DNA from: Zizania palustris
Lineage: Eukaryota > Streptophyta > Magnoliopsida > Poales > Poaceae
Assembly (NCBI GenBank): GCA_019279435.1
Contig: JAAALK010000079.1
Location: 67,962,330-68,026,329 of the forward strand
Length of the DNA: 64,000 nucleotides
Reading direction: 5' to 3'
The notes under the pieces are model-generated. The model saw only the letters and a program-made list of their open reading frames with translations. It searched no databases and had not been told where the DNA came from. Position numbers and translations under genes: made by a program. Of this stretch, positions 44,601 through 55,833 are shown in pieces. Each line of letters opens with the position of its first letter. Position 1 is the stretch's first letter.

Positions 44601-45327
44601 GCACAACAGTGTGGTCAATTTAATTGTGGCCATGGCTTTATCTGCATCGCCACTCCTGCAGCACACTTTCCGTGGCAGCACGCGCTACTGTTTTGCTGCA
44701 TCGGACAATACGTACAGTCAGTAGCCCATGCACAATTGAGGACGAAGTAGGGGTGTTCCTGATGATGATGATGAGTTGATGATGCAGGTAGGCAACGAGC
44801 TGGGTGCCGGCAGGCCTCGGCGGGCGCGGATGGCGGCGATGGTAGCGCTGGGGTGCGCGGTGGTGATCGGCGTGATCCACGTGGCGTGGACGGTGGCGTT
44901 CAGCCGGCAGTGGGTGGAGCTGTTCACTAGGGAGGCGTCGGTGGTGAGGCTGGCGTCGGCGGCGATGCCCATCCTGGGGCTGTGCGAACTGGGCAACTGC
45001 CCGCAGACGACGGGCTGCGGCGTGCTGCGCGGCACGGCGCGCCCCTCCATCGGCGCGCGCATCAACCTGCTCTCCTTCTACCTCGTCGGCACGCCGGTCG
45101 CGGTCACCCTGGCCTTCGGCGCGCGCGTCGGCTTCGGCGGCCTCTGGTACGGCCTCCTCTCCGCGCAGGCCGCCTGCGTCGCGCTCGTGCTCCTCGCCGT
45201 CGTGTGGCGCACCGACTGGCACCTCGAGGCGAGGCGCGCCAAGAAGCTGACCAGCCTGGAGATCACGGCCGCCGCCGCCGAGGAGGAGGGCAAGCATCTC
45301 GTGGCGCCCGAGGAGGTCGACGTGTAG
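38629..45327 (+). CDS. MATE-family efflux transporter (DETOXIFICATION type), 2 exons
   Basis: A proton- or cation-coupled multidrug and toxic compound extrusion transporter. It is closest by eye to the plant DTX48-56 clade, whose members act at endomembranes and the plasma membrane in growth, hormone and stress responses. Exon 1 is 38629-39603 (325 codons, ending ACVSTR before GTATGC). Exon 2 is 44788-45327 (starting VGNELGAG after GATGCAG). Together they give 504 residues, normal for the family. The N-lobe has ITALNCVVYLRAMLSVLCLG, NITGHSVLFGLASGLEPLCA, QAFGSGNYDLLTLSLQRA and YLRSQGITKPMAACSA. The C-lobe has LIQTTSLMYTVPMALAA, VGNELGAGRPRRAR, GCGVLRGTARPSIGARINL and LSFYLVGTPVAVTLAF. About twelve hydrophobic helices are expected. 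The start follows a TATA box by about 105 bp. The 5184-bp intron is filled with transposons, so splicing efficiency is uncertain. Confidence 0.9.
39621..42010. mobile_element. CTTCG-rich retrotransposon-like element in the MATE intron
   Basis: Begins TGTTGGACCGGAAACGGCGA, then CCAGAGGGGGGGTGAATGGG, resembling LTR starts of some grass Copia (SIRE-like) elements. It is packed with CTTCGNAG and CCTCCGGAG motifs. A TATA-like ATATTTATAGCCC lies near 40340. No gag/pol frame, primer-binding site or matching 5-bp duplication was found, so this may be a solo or broken LTR. A 452-codon open frame at 40659-42017 is composed of the same repeats and is not taken as a gene. Confidence 0.45.
42268..42453 (+). 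repeat. Left copy of the long duplication flanking the LINE
   Basis: 186 bp from AACAGATCCTAG to ATCTAAAATCT, repeated in direct orientation at 44155-44337. The copies differ by four transitions and a 3-bp indel. They lie exactly at the LINE's truncated 5' end and after its A-tail, so they behave as a target-site duplication. Confidence 0.92.
42454..44154 (+). mobile_element. 5'-truncated L1-type LINE in the MATE intron
   Basis: An uninterrupted frame (about 42455-44002) encodes the C-terminal part of the reverse-transcriptase protein: FEQLSGLKINYHKSE, YPFRYLGIPMHYRKLRN, LSTGGRLVLVNSVLSSLPLY, NVRFWEDKWLGD. It ends in the zf-RVT zinc-binding region (CVLCGVRETIQHLFFECHFA). Endonuclease and catalytic RT (YADD) parts are absent because of 5' truncation. 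The 3' UTR ends CCCATTATCTAAAAAAACAG, a short A-tail. The intact frame and similar flanking copies indicate a fairly recent insertion. It lies in the same orientation as the host gene. Confidence 0.93.
44155..44337 (+). repeat. Right copy of the long duplication flanking the LINE
   Basis: Starts at the LINE A-tail and ends ATCTAAAATCT. The partner is at 42268-42453. Confidence 0.92.
44240..44515. repeat. Fold-back (inverted repeat) MITE-like element
   Basis: The left arm (CTTGTGCACAAAGCACCCTT ... GGATCGTGACCCTTCATCTA) and the right arm (reverse complement CTGTGCACAAAGCACACTTG ... GGATCGTGCTTCTTTATCTA) pair over about 80 bp at roughly 75-80% identity. The LINE inserted into this element, so its left arm occurs twice in the intron. 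Confidence 0.65.
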
Positions 45328-48300
45328 CACGCACAAACTACGATCGATCGAATCTAGCCACCTTTTTTGCTTCCAATTCGTCGTACGTACGTGTGCGAAC
45401 CTCAGGTCATCAGGTGCATGCAACACCAACACACAGATATGATCGAGCTAGCTATATATGGTAGGGTACTAGAGCTACATGCTGCTCATGATCACGACGC
45501 AAGTTGCAAAGAGCTAGCTTCGACGGAACCGTCACTTGGACGACGGTTAGCGTTAATCAAATCGGATACCATCAAGTTGCATTGTGATCAGATCAGTTAT
45601 CAGTTATCATGGTAACTGAAGCAACTTAACCGTAGCAGTTATTGAGCGTTAATCTAACTTACGCTCAAACCAAACTGAACCTAAGTGTACTAGAAAAGTA
45701 CACTAGATGCAACACTAGTACAATATTCCATTTTAATTGCGGTAGTTAACTGACATAACATAGTCAATCAAGATCATCTATTTTAATCTTGTCGATCCTG
45801 AAATTAATGGTCAATTTGCTTGCCCGTCGCTCGACTGCTAACCAGCAAAGAGTACGTGATTATATATTGTGGCAGCCTCGCCTCGTTGAGTAGATATATA
45901 TAGCACAGCTCTGCTAGCTCACTGGGACGATGACGACGACGACAATGCAGGAGAGATGAGATACTGAAACGAATCGAAACTTTGAAACAGGTTGCAGCCA
46001 ACCATTTCCGATTTCTCCATGGTTCCATGCATGTAGCATGCGAGCGACCGATGTATATATATGCTAACTTCATCTTCTTCTAGCCTAGCTCTCTGGTATA
46101 TATGAACTCAGCTCAATGGCGCCGCTCGGCCTTTCCTTTTTCTGACCACCAGCTTGGCGTGTTTAATCCATGGCCGGCGAATAATGGAAGGACCCACGCA
46201 CAGTCCGGCCGGAAGCTAGCAGACGAATTGAAGGAATTCAGGATTCAGATCTCGACAGGACAAGAACTGCTACCACTAGTAGCCTCAGGTATTCCTTTCT
46301 CTCTTATGTTGCTGTCAATTATTGGCGCACTGCATATCAGTGCATCATCTATCTGCATCTGCACAGGTCTGTACCCTCCGATCCGGCCACTCGCTCGATC
46401 TTGCACTGATTGATCTAATCGATCAGAGGACATGATCATATCAAATGGACCTGGATTGGATACACCTTCCTCTGCCTGCATCTAATCCCGTCGACTACTT
46501 TAGATTGCACATGATTTCTTCAGTCCTGACAGCTCAACTGCTAGTCTCACTGATTCGCTTCAGCTACATATATACATCGTCGTAGAGTAGTCTGTGTGTT
46601 AGCCTCAAGGTGAGAGCAACTCCAACAAGATGCGTGTTAATCATGCAAGGGCACGAATCGATAGATGGATATAGGAAATTAACACAAAAAATCAACATCA
46701 ATAGGATATTATGTGCAATTGAGTTACACACTTAGAATCAGTAGCCAATGATTTTTTTACTGTACTTTAGATAATATAGTACCTGGCTGCAGGCTTATGA
46801 AATAGATTTGTGTGTTAGATGGGTGTTATGTTTAGATTGTTTATCAGTGATCTTTTATTAGAGGGAGTTGGAATTCACCCCATTTCTTTTTTATTTCTAT
46901 TTTTTCTTTTATAGTTGGGTCCATTTATGGTAATTGTGTGTTAATTGGGAAAATTTGAAGATTTTATTGTGTGTTAATTGGCAGATGTTGAAGATTTAAA
47001 CAATTTCAATTATCTAAAACAATTTCCCAACTCTAAATCATTATTGCGCATGCCGGTAGATCAGCTGATGAACTAAGGAAGCTAGGCCAGTCAAACAAAC
47101 GGCAATGTGCATGTGGAGTATAAGTAGAACTCAAATTAAGCTTCAAACTTGGCTGATACGGTGGTGCATGTGTGGATCCGACATGCAAATGTAGTAGTAT
47201 TTTACTCAGAACATCTCCGCTACAAGCTACTAATATCTATAAGTTCTTGGAAAAAAATAAACGACGTGGCTTTGAATTGAATGAACAGTGCGTCGCGCGT
47301 GTGAGTGCTACGGCCTACTTCGTCTTCGTCTTGTTCCTATTGGCGGTGCGGTCTCACGTCACGTGGCCATGCACTACTCCCCATGCAATCACGGCAGAAG
47401 CAGCCGCGACGCCATTAATGAAAACTTGCTGCGAGATCAGCTTGCTTCGCGACACACAGCTACAGGCAAGGCCCCTACTTTTAGCGCTGACGCTGCTGCT
47501 CAGCTCGTACGACTGGAACTGTGAGAGGCACTGGCTGATGCATGGCTAATTGACCGACTTTTGAACATACTCCTACCTGATAGCAGCTGGGCTGACATCA
47601 GATTACATTTTTGCCAGTTGAGTAGAAAACGTCCAACTCTTGCTGTTCCACCGGCTTTGGCCGAGCATGCAGACAGGGCTAGTTACTGGCTAGATCGAGT
47701 TGTCGATCTCTCTCCTGATTTCAGCTCCAGCATGCACAGGTTTCATGGGATCGATATTGGGAGACATAGCTATGATGCAAACTAATTAGGCATAGATACT
47801 AGCATAGTACTACACATTGTCATCATACAATGTAAGTCTAGCAACAATAATGAGAATATATGAAAAACAAAAATCCTAATGATGGTTCATTCATGGTTCA
47901 TGGTTGATGGTTGTTAGGGTGTGTGTATCTATCCATCCTCATACACCACTGAAGATATGATGCAGCAATCAGCTGGGATGTGATCTTCTGCTTTAATGAT
48001 CCCTCTTTGAGAAAATAGCTCATGCACATCTAGCTAGCAAAAAAAAAAAACACCAGGGCAATGGGCAGTACGTAGCAGTACGATGCTGACTACCGATCAT
48101 TAATCGCTTGCTTAATTAAATAAAATGATCATGTGTTCATCTTTACAGCTCGATCGCTGCAGATTCCGATTCTGACGTTGACGACGACGACGACGTCCAG
48201 ATTAACTAACACACGTAGCAGCGGTTGGGAAAAACACACACCAAGCTTGCCTGCTTCTCATGAGCTATGATGTTCTGGGGAGTTGGTAGGGAAACTGTTG

Positions 48301-48866
48301 TTTTTCAAGGACAAACCCGAAGTTATCAGTTGATCAGTCCAGCGATGAACAAGCTATTTGATGGGCCTATTCACTACAAATATTTCTGCATGAATCATGT
48401 ATAGATGCTCGAATATATAAGATATAAGATATATAAATATCCATCCCTTCTTCGAGAGAAGAAAAACTGAACAACCGAGTTATCTGAAACTCTGAATTTT
48501 TTGTCTCTTCCCGAGGAACAGGTCAGTTGCAGTTGCTGATGAGCAAATGTGCCTATCCAGGATGGTTGCCAGATTGCAGAGTGCTCTACTACGGCCCATA
48601 AATCTGTCACCACGAAGGCCCAGAAGATACAGCAACTTCTCTGCAAGAATGAACAGGTCTGCAGCTACTAAACACGATGACACGGCCCTGCGTTGTCATC
48701 TCGCTCGTCTTGGTCAACAGTCTTGTCACTGGAAGGCTGTCTGTTAGAAAGCACAGATGGGCCAAAGTGATCTTCTAACCCTAGTGACAGTTGCTGCATC
48801 ATTTCTGAGTAATGCAAATGTTAGGTTTTACCTTGTTGGATAGGACTGAATTGGATTCGTACGCTG
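45328..48866. other. Intergenic stretch downstream of the MATE gene
   Basis: About 3.5 kb. It holds the MATE 3' UTR and AT-rich DNA. A possible MITE remnant lies near 46610-46880 (starts GAGAGCAACTCCAACAAGAT; GAGGGAGTTGGAATTCACCC near the other end). A short direct repeat TTGTGTGTTAATTGG occurs at about 46937 and 46969. A more GC-balanced block at 48500-48770 has short frames without recognisable similarity. Confidence 0.4.
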
Positions 48867-48874
48867 CATAGGAG

Positions 48875-51206
48875 TAGGGGTGAAAACGGATCGGATACGG
48901 ACGGATATCACTAATATCATATCATTTTTCATATATTTTTTCGGATTCGAATTCGGATAATCCGGATACGGATATGGAGTCGGATATCATCGAATACGAA
49001 TACGGAGCGGATACGAATCGAATACGAATACGGTTACGAATACTTACCGAATATCAATAATGTATTTATTTATTCACGATCACAATAGACAAATGACAAA
49101 TAATAGTTAACATCATATAAATCATCACGAACGGGGAGAGAGAGGTGACAAGAGTAGGAGAGACCGGGAGAGAGAAAGAAAAATTAGGGTTGATAGAGTT
49201 TTAGTCAAAGTTGACTATTTACTTATTTTTGGAGTGAGAGAGATAAAGTTTAAAATTGTAAATTTGAAATATAAATGATCGTTTAAAGTTGAATTTTTTT
49301 CTAATATCAAAATACAACATATATAATATCATAAAAAATTTCACATTTTTATGCATAAGTTTGCTATTTTTAATTCATTATGTATGTTTCTTTGATTTAT
49401 ATTGAAATTTGTCAAATTTGAACTACAAGTGCATGAAATAATGAACCAAAAATTGTAAAAAAAATCATATTCATGAATTTGAGTCTATTTTAAGTCAGTA
49501 TCCACTAAATTGAAAGATAGTTTTAAAAAAAATTGTTACGACACTCGATGGACAACATAGAGCTTAATGAAATTTTAATTCTAAAAAATTCAAATAAATT
49601 CTGAAAAATACGAGACGTCTCATGGTATCATCATACGATACATAGATGCTGTGATAAAAATTTAAAATTATTTTGACAAAGTTTTCATGTACGATGTTAA
49701 GAAAGATGTAGATTTGAGAGTAATGAATTAGAATGTTAAGAAGAAATGTGTTAGGTTTAAAAGCAAATCAATAGTTAAATCTTCGTTTAAACTTGATTTT
49801 TTTTCTATGATCAAAATATATCATATCTAATCTTATAAAAAAATTTCACATTTTTATACATAAGTTTGCTATTTTTAATTCATTATGTATGTTTCTTTGA
49901 TTTATATTGAAATTTATCAAATTTGAACTACAAGTGCATGAAATAATGAACTAAAAATTCTAGAAAAATCATATTCATGCATGTGAGTCTATTTTAAGTC
50001 AGTATTTACTAAATTGAAAGATAGTTTTTTAAAAAAATGTTACGACACTCGATGGACAACGTAGAGCTTAATGAAATTTTAATTCTAAAAAAATCAAATC
50101 AAGTCAGAAAAATACGATACGTCTCATGGTATCATCATACGATACAAAGATGCTGTGATAAAAATTTAAAATTATTTTGACAAAGTTTGCATCTACGATG
50201 TTAAGAAAGATGGAGATTTGAGAGTAATGAGTTAGAATGTTAAGAAGAATGTGATAGGTTTAAAAGCAAAACAATAGTTAAATCTTTGTTTAAACTTGAT
50301 TTTTTTTCTATGATTAAAATACAACATATCTAATCTTATAAAAAAAATTCACATTTTTATACATAAGTTTGCTATTTTTAATTCATTATGTATGTTTCTT
50401 TGATTTATATTGAAATTTATCAAATTTGAACTACAAGTGCATGAAATAATGAACTAAAAATTCTAGAAAAATCATATTCATGCATGTGAGTCTATTTTAA
50501 GTCAGTATCCACTAAATTGAAAGATATTTTTTTAAAAAAATGTTACGACACTCGATGGACAACGTAGAGCTTAATGAAATTTTAATTCTAAAAAATTCAA
50601 ATTAAGTCTGAAAAATACGATACGTCTCATGGTATCATCATACGATACATAGATGCTGTGATAAAAATTAAAATTATTTTGACAAAGTTTGCTATTTTTC
50701 ATTAATTCATTGTGTTTCTAAAATTTAAATTGAAAGAACTAAAAAAATATTTTTTATTTATTATAAAATTTTATCTGTTTAAATTTATAGAAATTTATCC
50801 CATTTTTAAAAAATATATATATATTTTAAAAAATATTCTTTATTTTTTTTAAAAAATATTTTTTTAAAAAAATAAAGAAGATTTTTTATTTCAAACTCCT
50901 TGGGTGGTTGGGCCATGGCGCCATGGCAGTGGGCCTGCCAGCCCAATATGAAGGCCTATTTATGTGATGTGGGCCTGCAGTGTGGCCAATGGGCCTATAT
51001 TATTAATGGGCCGGATATCCGAATAAGAACTATCCGGATTATCCGAATCCGACGGATATCAGACATATCATATCCGTTTCCGTATCCGAAAAAAAATATC
51101 CGAATCCGAATCCGTATCCGAAAAATCCGTATCCGAATCAAAAAAATCCGAATCCGACCGTTTTTCCGGATACGGTCGGAAACTATCCGAACCACTTTCA
51201 CCTCTA
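48875..51206. mobile_element. hAT-like non-autonomous element, 2332 bp
   Basis: It is bounded by a perfect 8-bp duplication CATAGGAG (48867-48874 and 51207-51214). The left end reads TAGGGGTGAAAACGG and the reverse complement of the right end TAGAGGTGAAAGTGG. Both subterminal zones carry dense GGATACGGA/TCCGTATCC motifs. The AT-rich interior holds three tandem copies of a 503-bp unit. No transposase remains. Confidence 0.93.
49290..50690. repeat. Three tandem copies of a roughly 503-bp unit
   Basis: The phrase CATAAGTTTGCTATTTTTAA occurs at about 49353, 49859 and 50362, each inside a largely identical unit running through GAACTACAAGTGCATGAAAT, GAGTCTATTTTAAGTCAGTA and TTACGACACTCGATGGACAA. 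Units 2 and 3 are more alike than unit 1 is to either. Internal to the hAT-like element. Confidence 0.93.
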
Positions 51207-51845
51207 CATAGGAGACAGCTGAGGCTTGAGACACGGCTCACATGAGGTGATGCGAGCTGTCCGGACTGGTCCAGCCATTGTCGCTTGCAATCCTGTTCTC
51301 TCAACAGTGCATCAAAAACGGCGTTCTTGAGCCCAGCTACATTTACACCTGGAACTGTAAGTCCAAGCTTTGCTGTACAGTACTAGTGCTGCAGCTGACC
51401 AGCTTCATTAACTTCATGCATAAGCTCAGTTATTGTCTGAAGTGATGCCTTAATGAGAGAAACCTACTCGTACAGTATGCTCATCCCAAATGGAGTTAAA
51501 GAAAGGAGCATCTGAAAAAGGGCAGCCTGTCATGGCATCTGAGAGTAAAAGCGAAACAAAAGCAACTTGGAAAAGAATCAATCTTGACGCACCATGAAGC
51601 CATTAGTGTGATACATACCAAGTAGGGCCAAGGACAGCAGGGTTAGATCTACCTCAACTCCTAAAACTAGCAACAGTGCTGTGCTACTACATCTGTCATC
51701 TAAATGTGCAGTCCCCCACTCCCTTTCCATTGCACTCGCCATTCCAACCAATCTGACAACAATAACAAGGTATGCGAATAGAGAAACTATACACACGGCT
51801 CCATTCACATGGCTCACACCAGATGTCGTTAAAGAACGAAAAAGT
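51207..51845. other. Spacer between the hAT-like element and the USP kinase
   Basis: Contains the 3' UTR side of the USP-domain kinase. No other feature was seen. Confidence 0.4.
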
Positions 51846-54800
51846 TCAGTCGAAACTCGATGACCGGCTCCAGTACCCGTCAGCAGAGGTGTCGATAGTC
51901 TGTTCCGTGCTGCAGTGCGAGAGGGTGTCATCCTCCACACCAAGCAAAGCGAGGTTCAGGTGTGACCGCATGTTGGACTCATCAGTCACAGCCTCCTCGT
52001 CTGAGCCATCGAAACTAGCGGTAACCTGCGATCTTGCCCAGTGGATCGTCTCGTCATCCCCTTCAAGAAGTTTCACCACCTGTTGCCAGAACATAGCAAA
52101 TTGAGAAAACTAAGGTCAACTATCAGATCATTAAGTATTTTATCCATTCAGATCATTACTTGTGACATGTCGGGTCGGGAATGAGAAGATGTCCTGGTGC
52201 ACAGTGAAGCAGTGAGAGTCATCCTCTCCATTTCATCACAGTCGTAATCATTTCCCAAAAATGGATCAACCAGTTGTTTAATTTCCCCACTTGATAGTAG
52301 TGGCTTTGCCTGAAACCGCCAGTCAACAAAGAATTAGCAAAAGAAGAATTCATGACTTGCATTGCATGTGCAAGAATTGTGAGATTAACAAAGCAAAAAT
52401 GCAGCAATGGTCCAAGATCGCTTCAATGCCAACAGTGGGTGAATGTGCAACTACCATTTTGTACTTGGCTCAGAGCAAGCCAGCAAAGCATAAAGGAGCA
52501 CTCACCCATCCAACCAGGCTTTCCTGGCCCTTTGCACATCCTGTTCTAATAGGCCTTCTTCCTGAAATAATCTCCAGTGTTACAACTCCAAATGCATAGA
52601 CATCAATCTTCTCGTTGACCTTCCCATGCGAGAAGTACTCTGGAGCCAAGTATCTGTTACAGGAGTAGTTTGCTTAATCACTTCCTGTTTGACAAAAGTA
52701 GCAATAGCAGGTAACAATAGCTCAGAGGTGTTACTAACCCGAAAGTTCCTGTGATGTCAGTACATGTTAGGTGGGGAGTTGAAGGTGACGCTTGCTTTGC
52801 CAAGCCAAAATCACAAAGCTGGAATTTTCAAAAGGAGATGATGTCACAAGCAGATTCAAATTAACTAGTTTAGTACTGCTAACTCATTAAGTCACTTGCA
52901 TCAGCCTGAAATATTTACGGTAAGAAAAAAAAGGAAATGACTGTATATCCTTAACTATTTTCAGTTTTGCAAACCTCTTCTGATAACATACCTGTGCCTG
53001 AAAATCCTCTGAAAGGAGGATATTTGAAGACTTAACATCTCCGTGAATCACACATTGGGTGACACTTCCATGATGTAGATATTCAAGTGCCTTTGCAATG
53101 CCAATCGCTATCTTGTTTCTCTTCTCCCAGCTAAGTCTATCCTTGATGTCATGCTTGCCTGAAGAGCAGTTACAGTTACAAAGTAAGAAACAGGTTACAA
53201 AGAAGGTCATGGGGCTGCATTGGCGAAGTGTTTCATCTAAAGGATTACCATGAAGTGCTTTATCCAAGCTTCCCTGGAGCATGTAATCATATACCAACAC
53301 AAGACTATAGTTATCAGAACTGAATCCCCTCAGTGAGACAATATTGTCATGTTGCAAGCTGGTTGCAGTCTCCACCTCTGTAATAAACTCTCGTAGTGCA
53401 TCAACTGAAGGTTTAAGAATCTTTACAGCGGACAATGTACCATCAAATAGTTGTGCCTTGTAAACCTGGCTAGTTCCTCCCTTTCCGATCAACATATCTG
53501 CATTGGCGTGAAAGGAGATTAGAGACTAATTTTGCCAAAAACAAGCCAACATCAAAGTACCGCACATGCCAATTTAAAATACCTGCTGAGAAGCTTGATG
53601 TAGCAAGTTTCAGGTCTTCATAACTAAAAAGCCTACACACCGATGAGTACTTCTCTTGAAGTGATTCTAATTCACTTGGAGGCCATGATATATCGTACAA
53701 AGAGAATGAAAACATTGATTCTGTGTCAACAGCTGAAGTGGATTCACATTCAGAATCACAATTCAACCTTGGACTTGCATCCGATTTCAATGATTTGCTG
53801 TCTGGATGGACTGAAGCATAACGGCTTGGAAGCCTCATTGCCCATTGAACCATGGAAATTCTGGCCCATTCAAAAGACGAGCTTCTTTGATGATTAAAGA
53901 TCCTCCTTCGAAGTCGACAGCGGTCAGGCCTTCCCTCCATCACCCTTCTGAGAGACATTGGCGAATCCTCAGCTTCGGTAGTTACCATGGATGAAATCTG
54001 ATCATCTGCAATCATGCAAACCGAACCATCCTTCTTGCTAGGTGATATCTCCGAGTTCAATTGAATATCACTGGAGAAACTACTGCTGCGCCTAATCGTA
54101 CCTTTCACACCGGAGGAAGGCTTGGGTCCTCCAGAACTCCTACCTGAACGGCCAGTCCTTGGTAGTCGGCAGTACAGTTCGCCATCTCCTTCAGGTGACA
54201 GATTAGCAGGGCCATCGTGCTTCTGACTCGCAGCTGAACGACTAGAATCACCACTACTCCTGCCTGAATGACCATTTCTTGGGGGCAACAGGCAGTACAG
54301 CTCTCCAGCCCCTTCAGCTGCTGGTAGCTCGGACAAATCATCCGATTGCCGACTTGAAGTGCTTGCAGCTGAATGGCCATTGCTCGCTGGCAACACGCAA
54401 TACAAAACGCTAGCACCCTCACCTGGAAGATCAGAAATCTCATCTTTCTGGTCCTTGGTCGACTCTTCACCCTTGCCAGATGGATCTGCATTACCCAGAA
54501 CCAGATCCCTCGACAGCTCAGCAGGATCAGCACACGAAGACTGCTGTTCTCCAGAGACGATGTTTACCGGCTCACTGCCCTCTGTGCCAGCAGCATCGTG
54601 CTGTTCTTCCTCGCCCCCACCACCACCATCTTTGGGTTCATCTAAAGGTAAAGGGTCCTCGTTACACTGACGGGCTTGGAACGGCACTTCACAATACATC
54701 TCATCGGCACCACAGCCAGGAAGCTCAGCGGAGACCTTGCCTGAGTGGACATTTGATTCTCTCCTGAAGACAATCCTGCCATTGTCCACGGCAAGGACCT

Positions 54801-55833
54801 CGCACTTTGCCGGTAGCTTCTTTGAGCAATATTTGGCGACGGAGTGCAAGGACCTGATGAATCCAAACCGATAGTTGGGCATCATTGGGTTAAAAAAAAA
54901 AGAGATTTGATAGCGGAAACATTGAGGATCCAATGCTAGTTAGCTAATGCACTCACGAAAGGGCGCGCTTCCTCTTGGCGATGCCGAGAATAAGCTTGGA
55001 GGCGCCAAACAAGCTGGCCTCACGAACTAACGCCCTGCGAACCGACGAGTCCTTGCAAATCTTCACCTTTAGATTGATCTGCTCAACACATAAGTGCATA
55101 ACTAGAAATTAGCGCAGCAAAAGCAGCAGTAAACAGTTGCAAATCTACCATTCGGTGGCCACGGCGAAAAGACTGCAGTTTGCAACGGGAACAAGCAGGA
55201 GAGTATTGAATTGCAGAAGGAAAGCCATAAATGAAGGTAATAAATCGCAATATTGCAAGTAGACTCTGCGGTTTGCAGCATAGATCAGATTATGCAGGAT
55301 GGGTCAAAGGGATGTGCTAAAAATCCAGTCTTGCCAGCCCAACACGAAGGGGAAAAAAGGCTTAGGATCATGCAATGAACAACAATTCCAAAACAAATGA
55401 TAAAAAAAAAGAATTGAAAAGAGAAGGATTGACATGCGTAGTATAAACTCCCAATTGATAGCACAACGGCGGGAGCAGCGACCTGCTTGAGATTGCAGAA
55501 TCCCTCGTAGACGGAGAGCATAGTGTCGAAGTCGACGGCGGCGGCCGCCTCCGGGCCGGAGGACAGCACCACATGGACGGCCACGACGCGGTCCCCAGCG
55601 GCGGCGATATTGACGAGCGTCCACGTGAGCAGCGTCCGGCTCGCTGTGTCCGCCCGCACGCCCACCAGCAACGTCCTCCCTTCCCCCTCGCCCTCCTTCC
55701 CGGCACTAGCGGCGGCCCCTTCCGCCCCCTGGCTCTCCCCGGAGCACCCTTCATCTACCTGTACCTCTCCGGCGGCGCCCATGGCCTCCTCCGTCGTCCC
55801 TTGCTGCAGCTTCTCCTTCTTGGATACCTTCAT
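51846..55833 (-). CDS. USP-domain receptor-like cytoplasmic kinase, 9 exons
   Basis: A plant receptor-like cytoplasmic kinase (RLCK-VI-like) with an N-terminal universal-stress-protein domain. Exons: 55833-55483, 55078-54957, 54853-53583, 53497-53249, 53158-52992, 52818-52739, 52653-52506, 52309-52160 and 52079-51846. All GT-AG, phases match, 923 residues. The USP domain is about 45-185 (RTLLVGVRADTASRTLLTWT; ASLFGASKLILGIAKRKRAL; HSVAKYCSKKLPAKCEVLAV). A long linker, about 190-570, repeats an (E/D)xxYCxxP motif four times. The kinase is about 582-865: IGKGGTSQVYKAQL, AVKILKPS, CVIHGDVKSSNILLSEDF, LCDFGLAKQ, GTFGYLAPEY. The HRD Arg is Gly. The frame is open upstream of the ATG at 55833; a later in-frame ATG near 55782 is a possible alternative start. 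The linker is longer than I expect for this family. Confidence 0.92.

Noticed and set aside
47172..47549. 125-codon frame downstream of the MATE gene
   Set aside because: No recognisable domain, ordinary base composition and no promoter or splice context.
55304..55754. Frames overlapping the first USP-kinase exon
   Set aside because: Out-of-frame shadows of the USP domain exon. The domain frame is clear.
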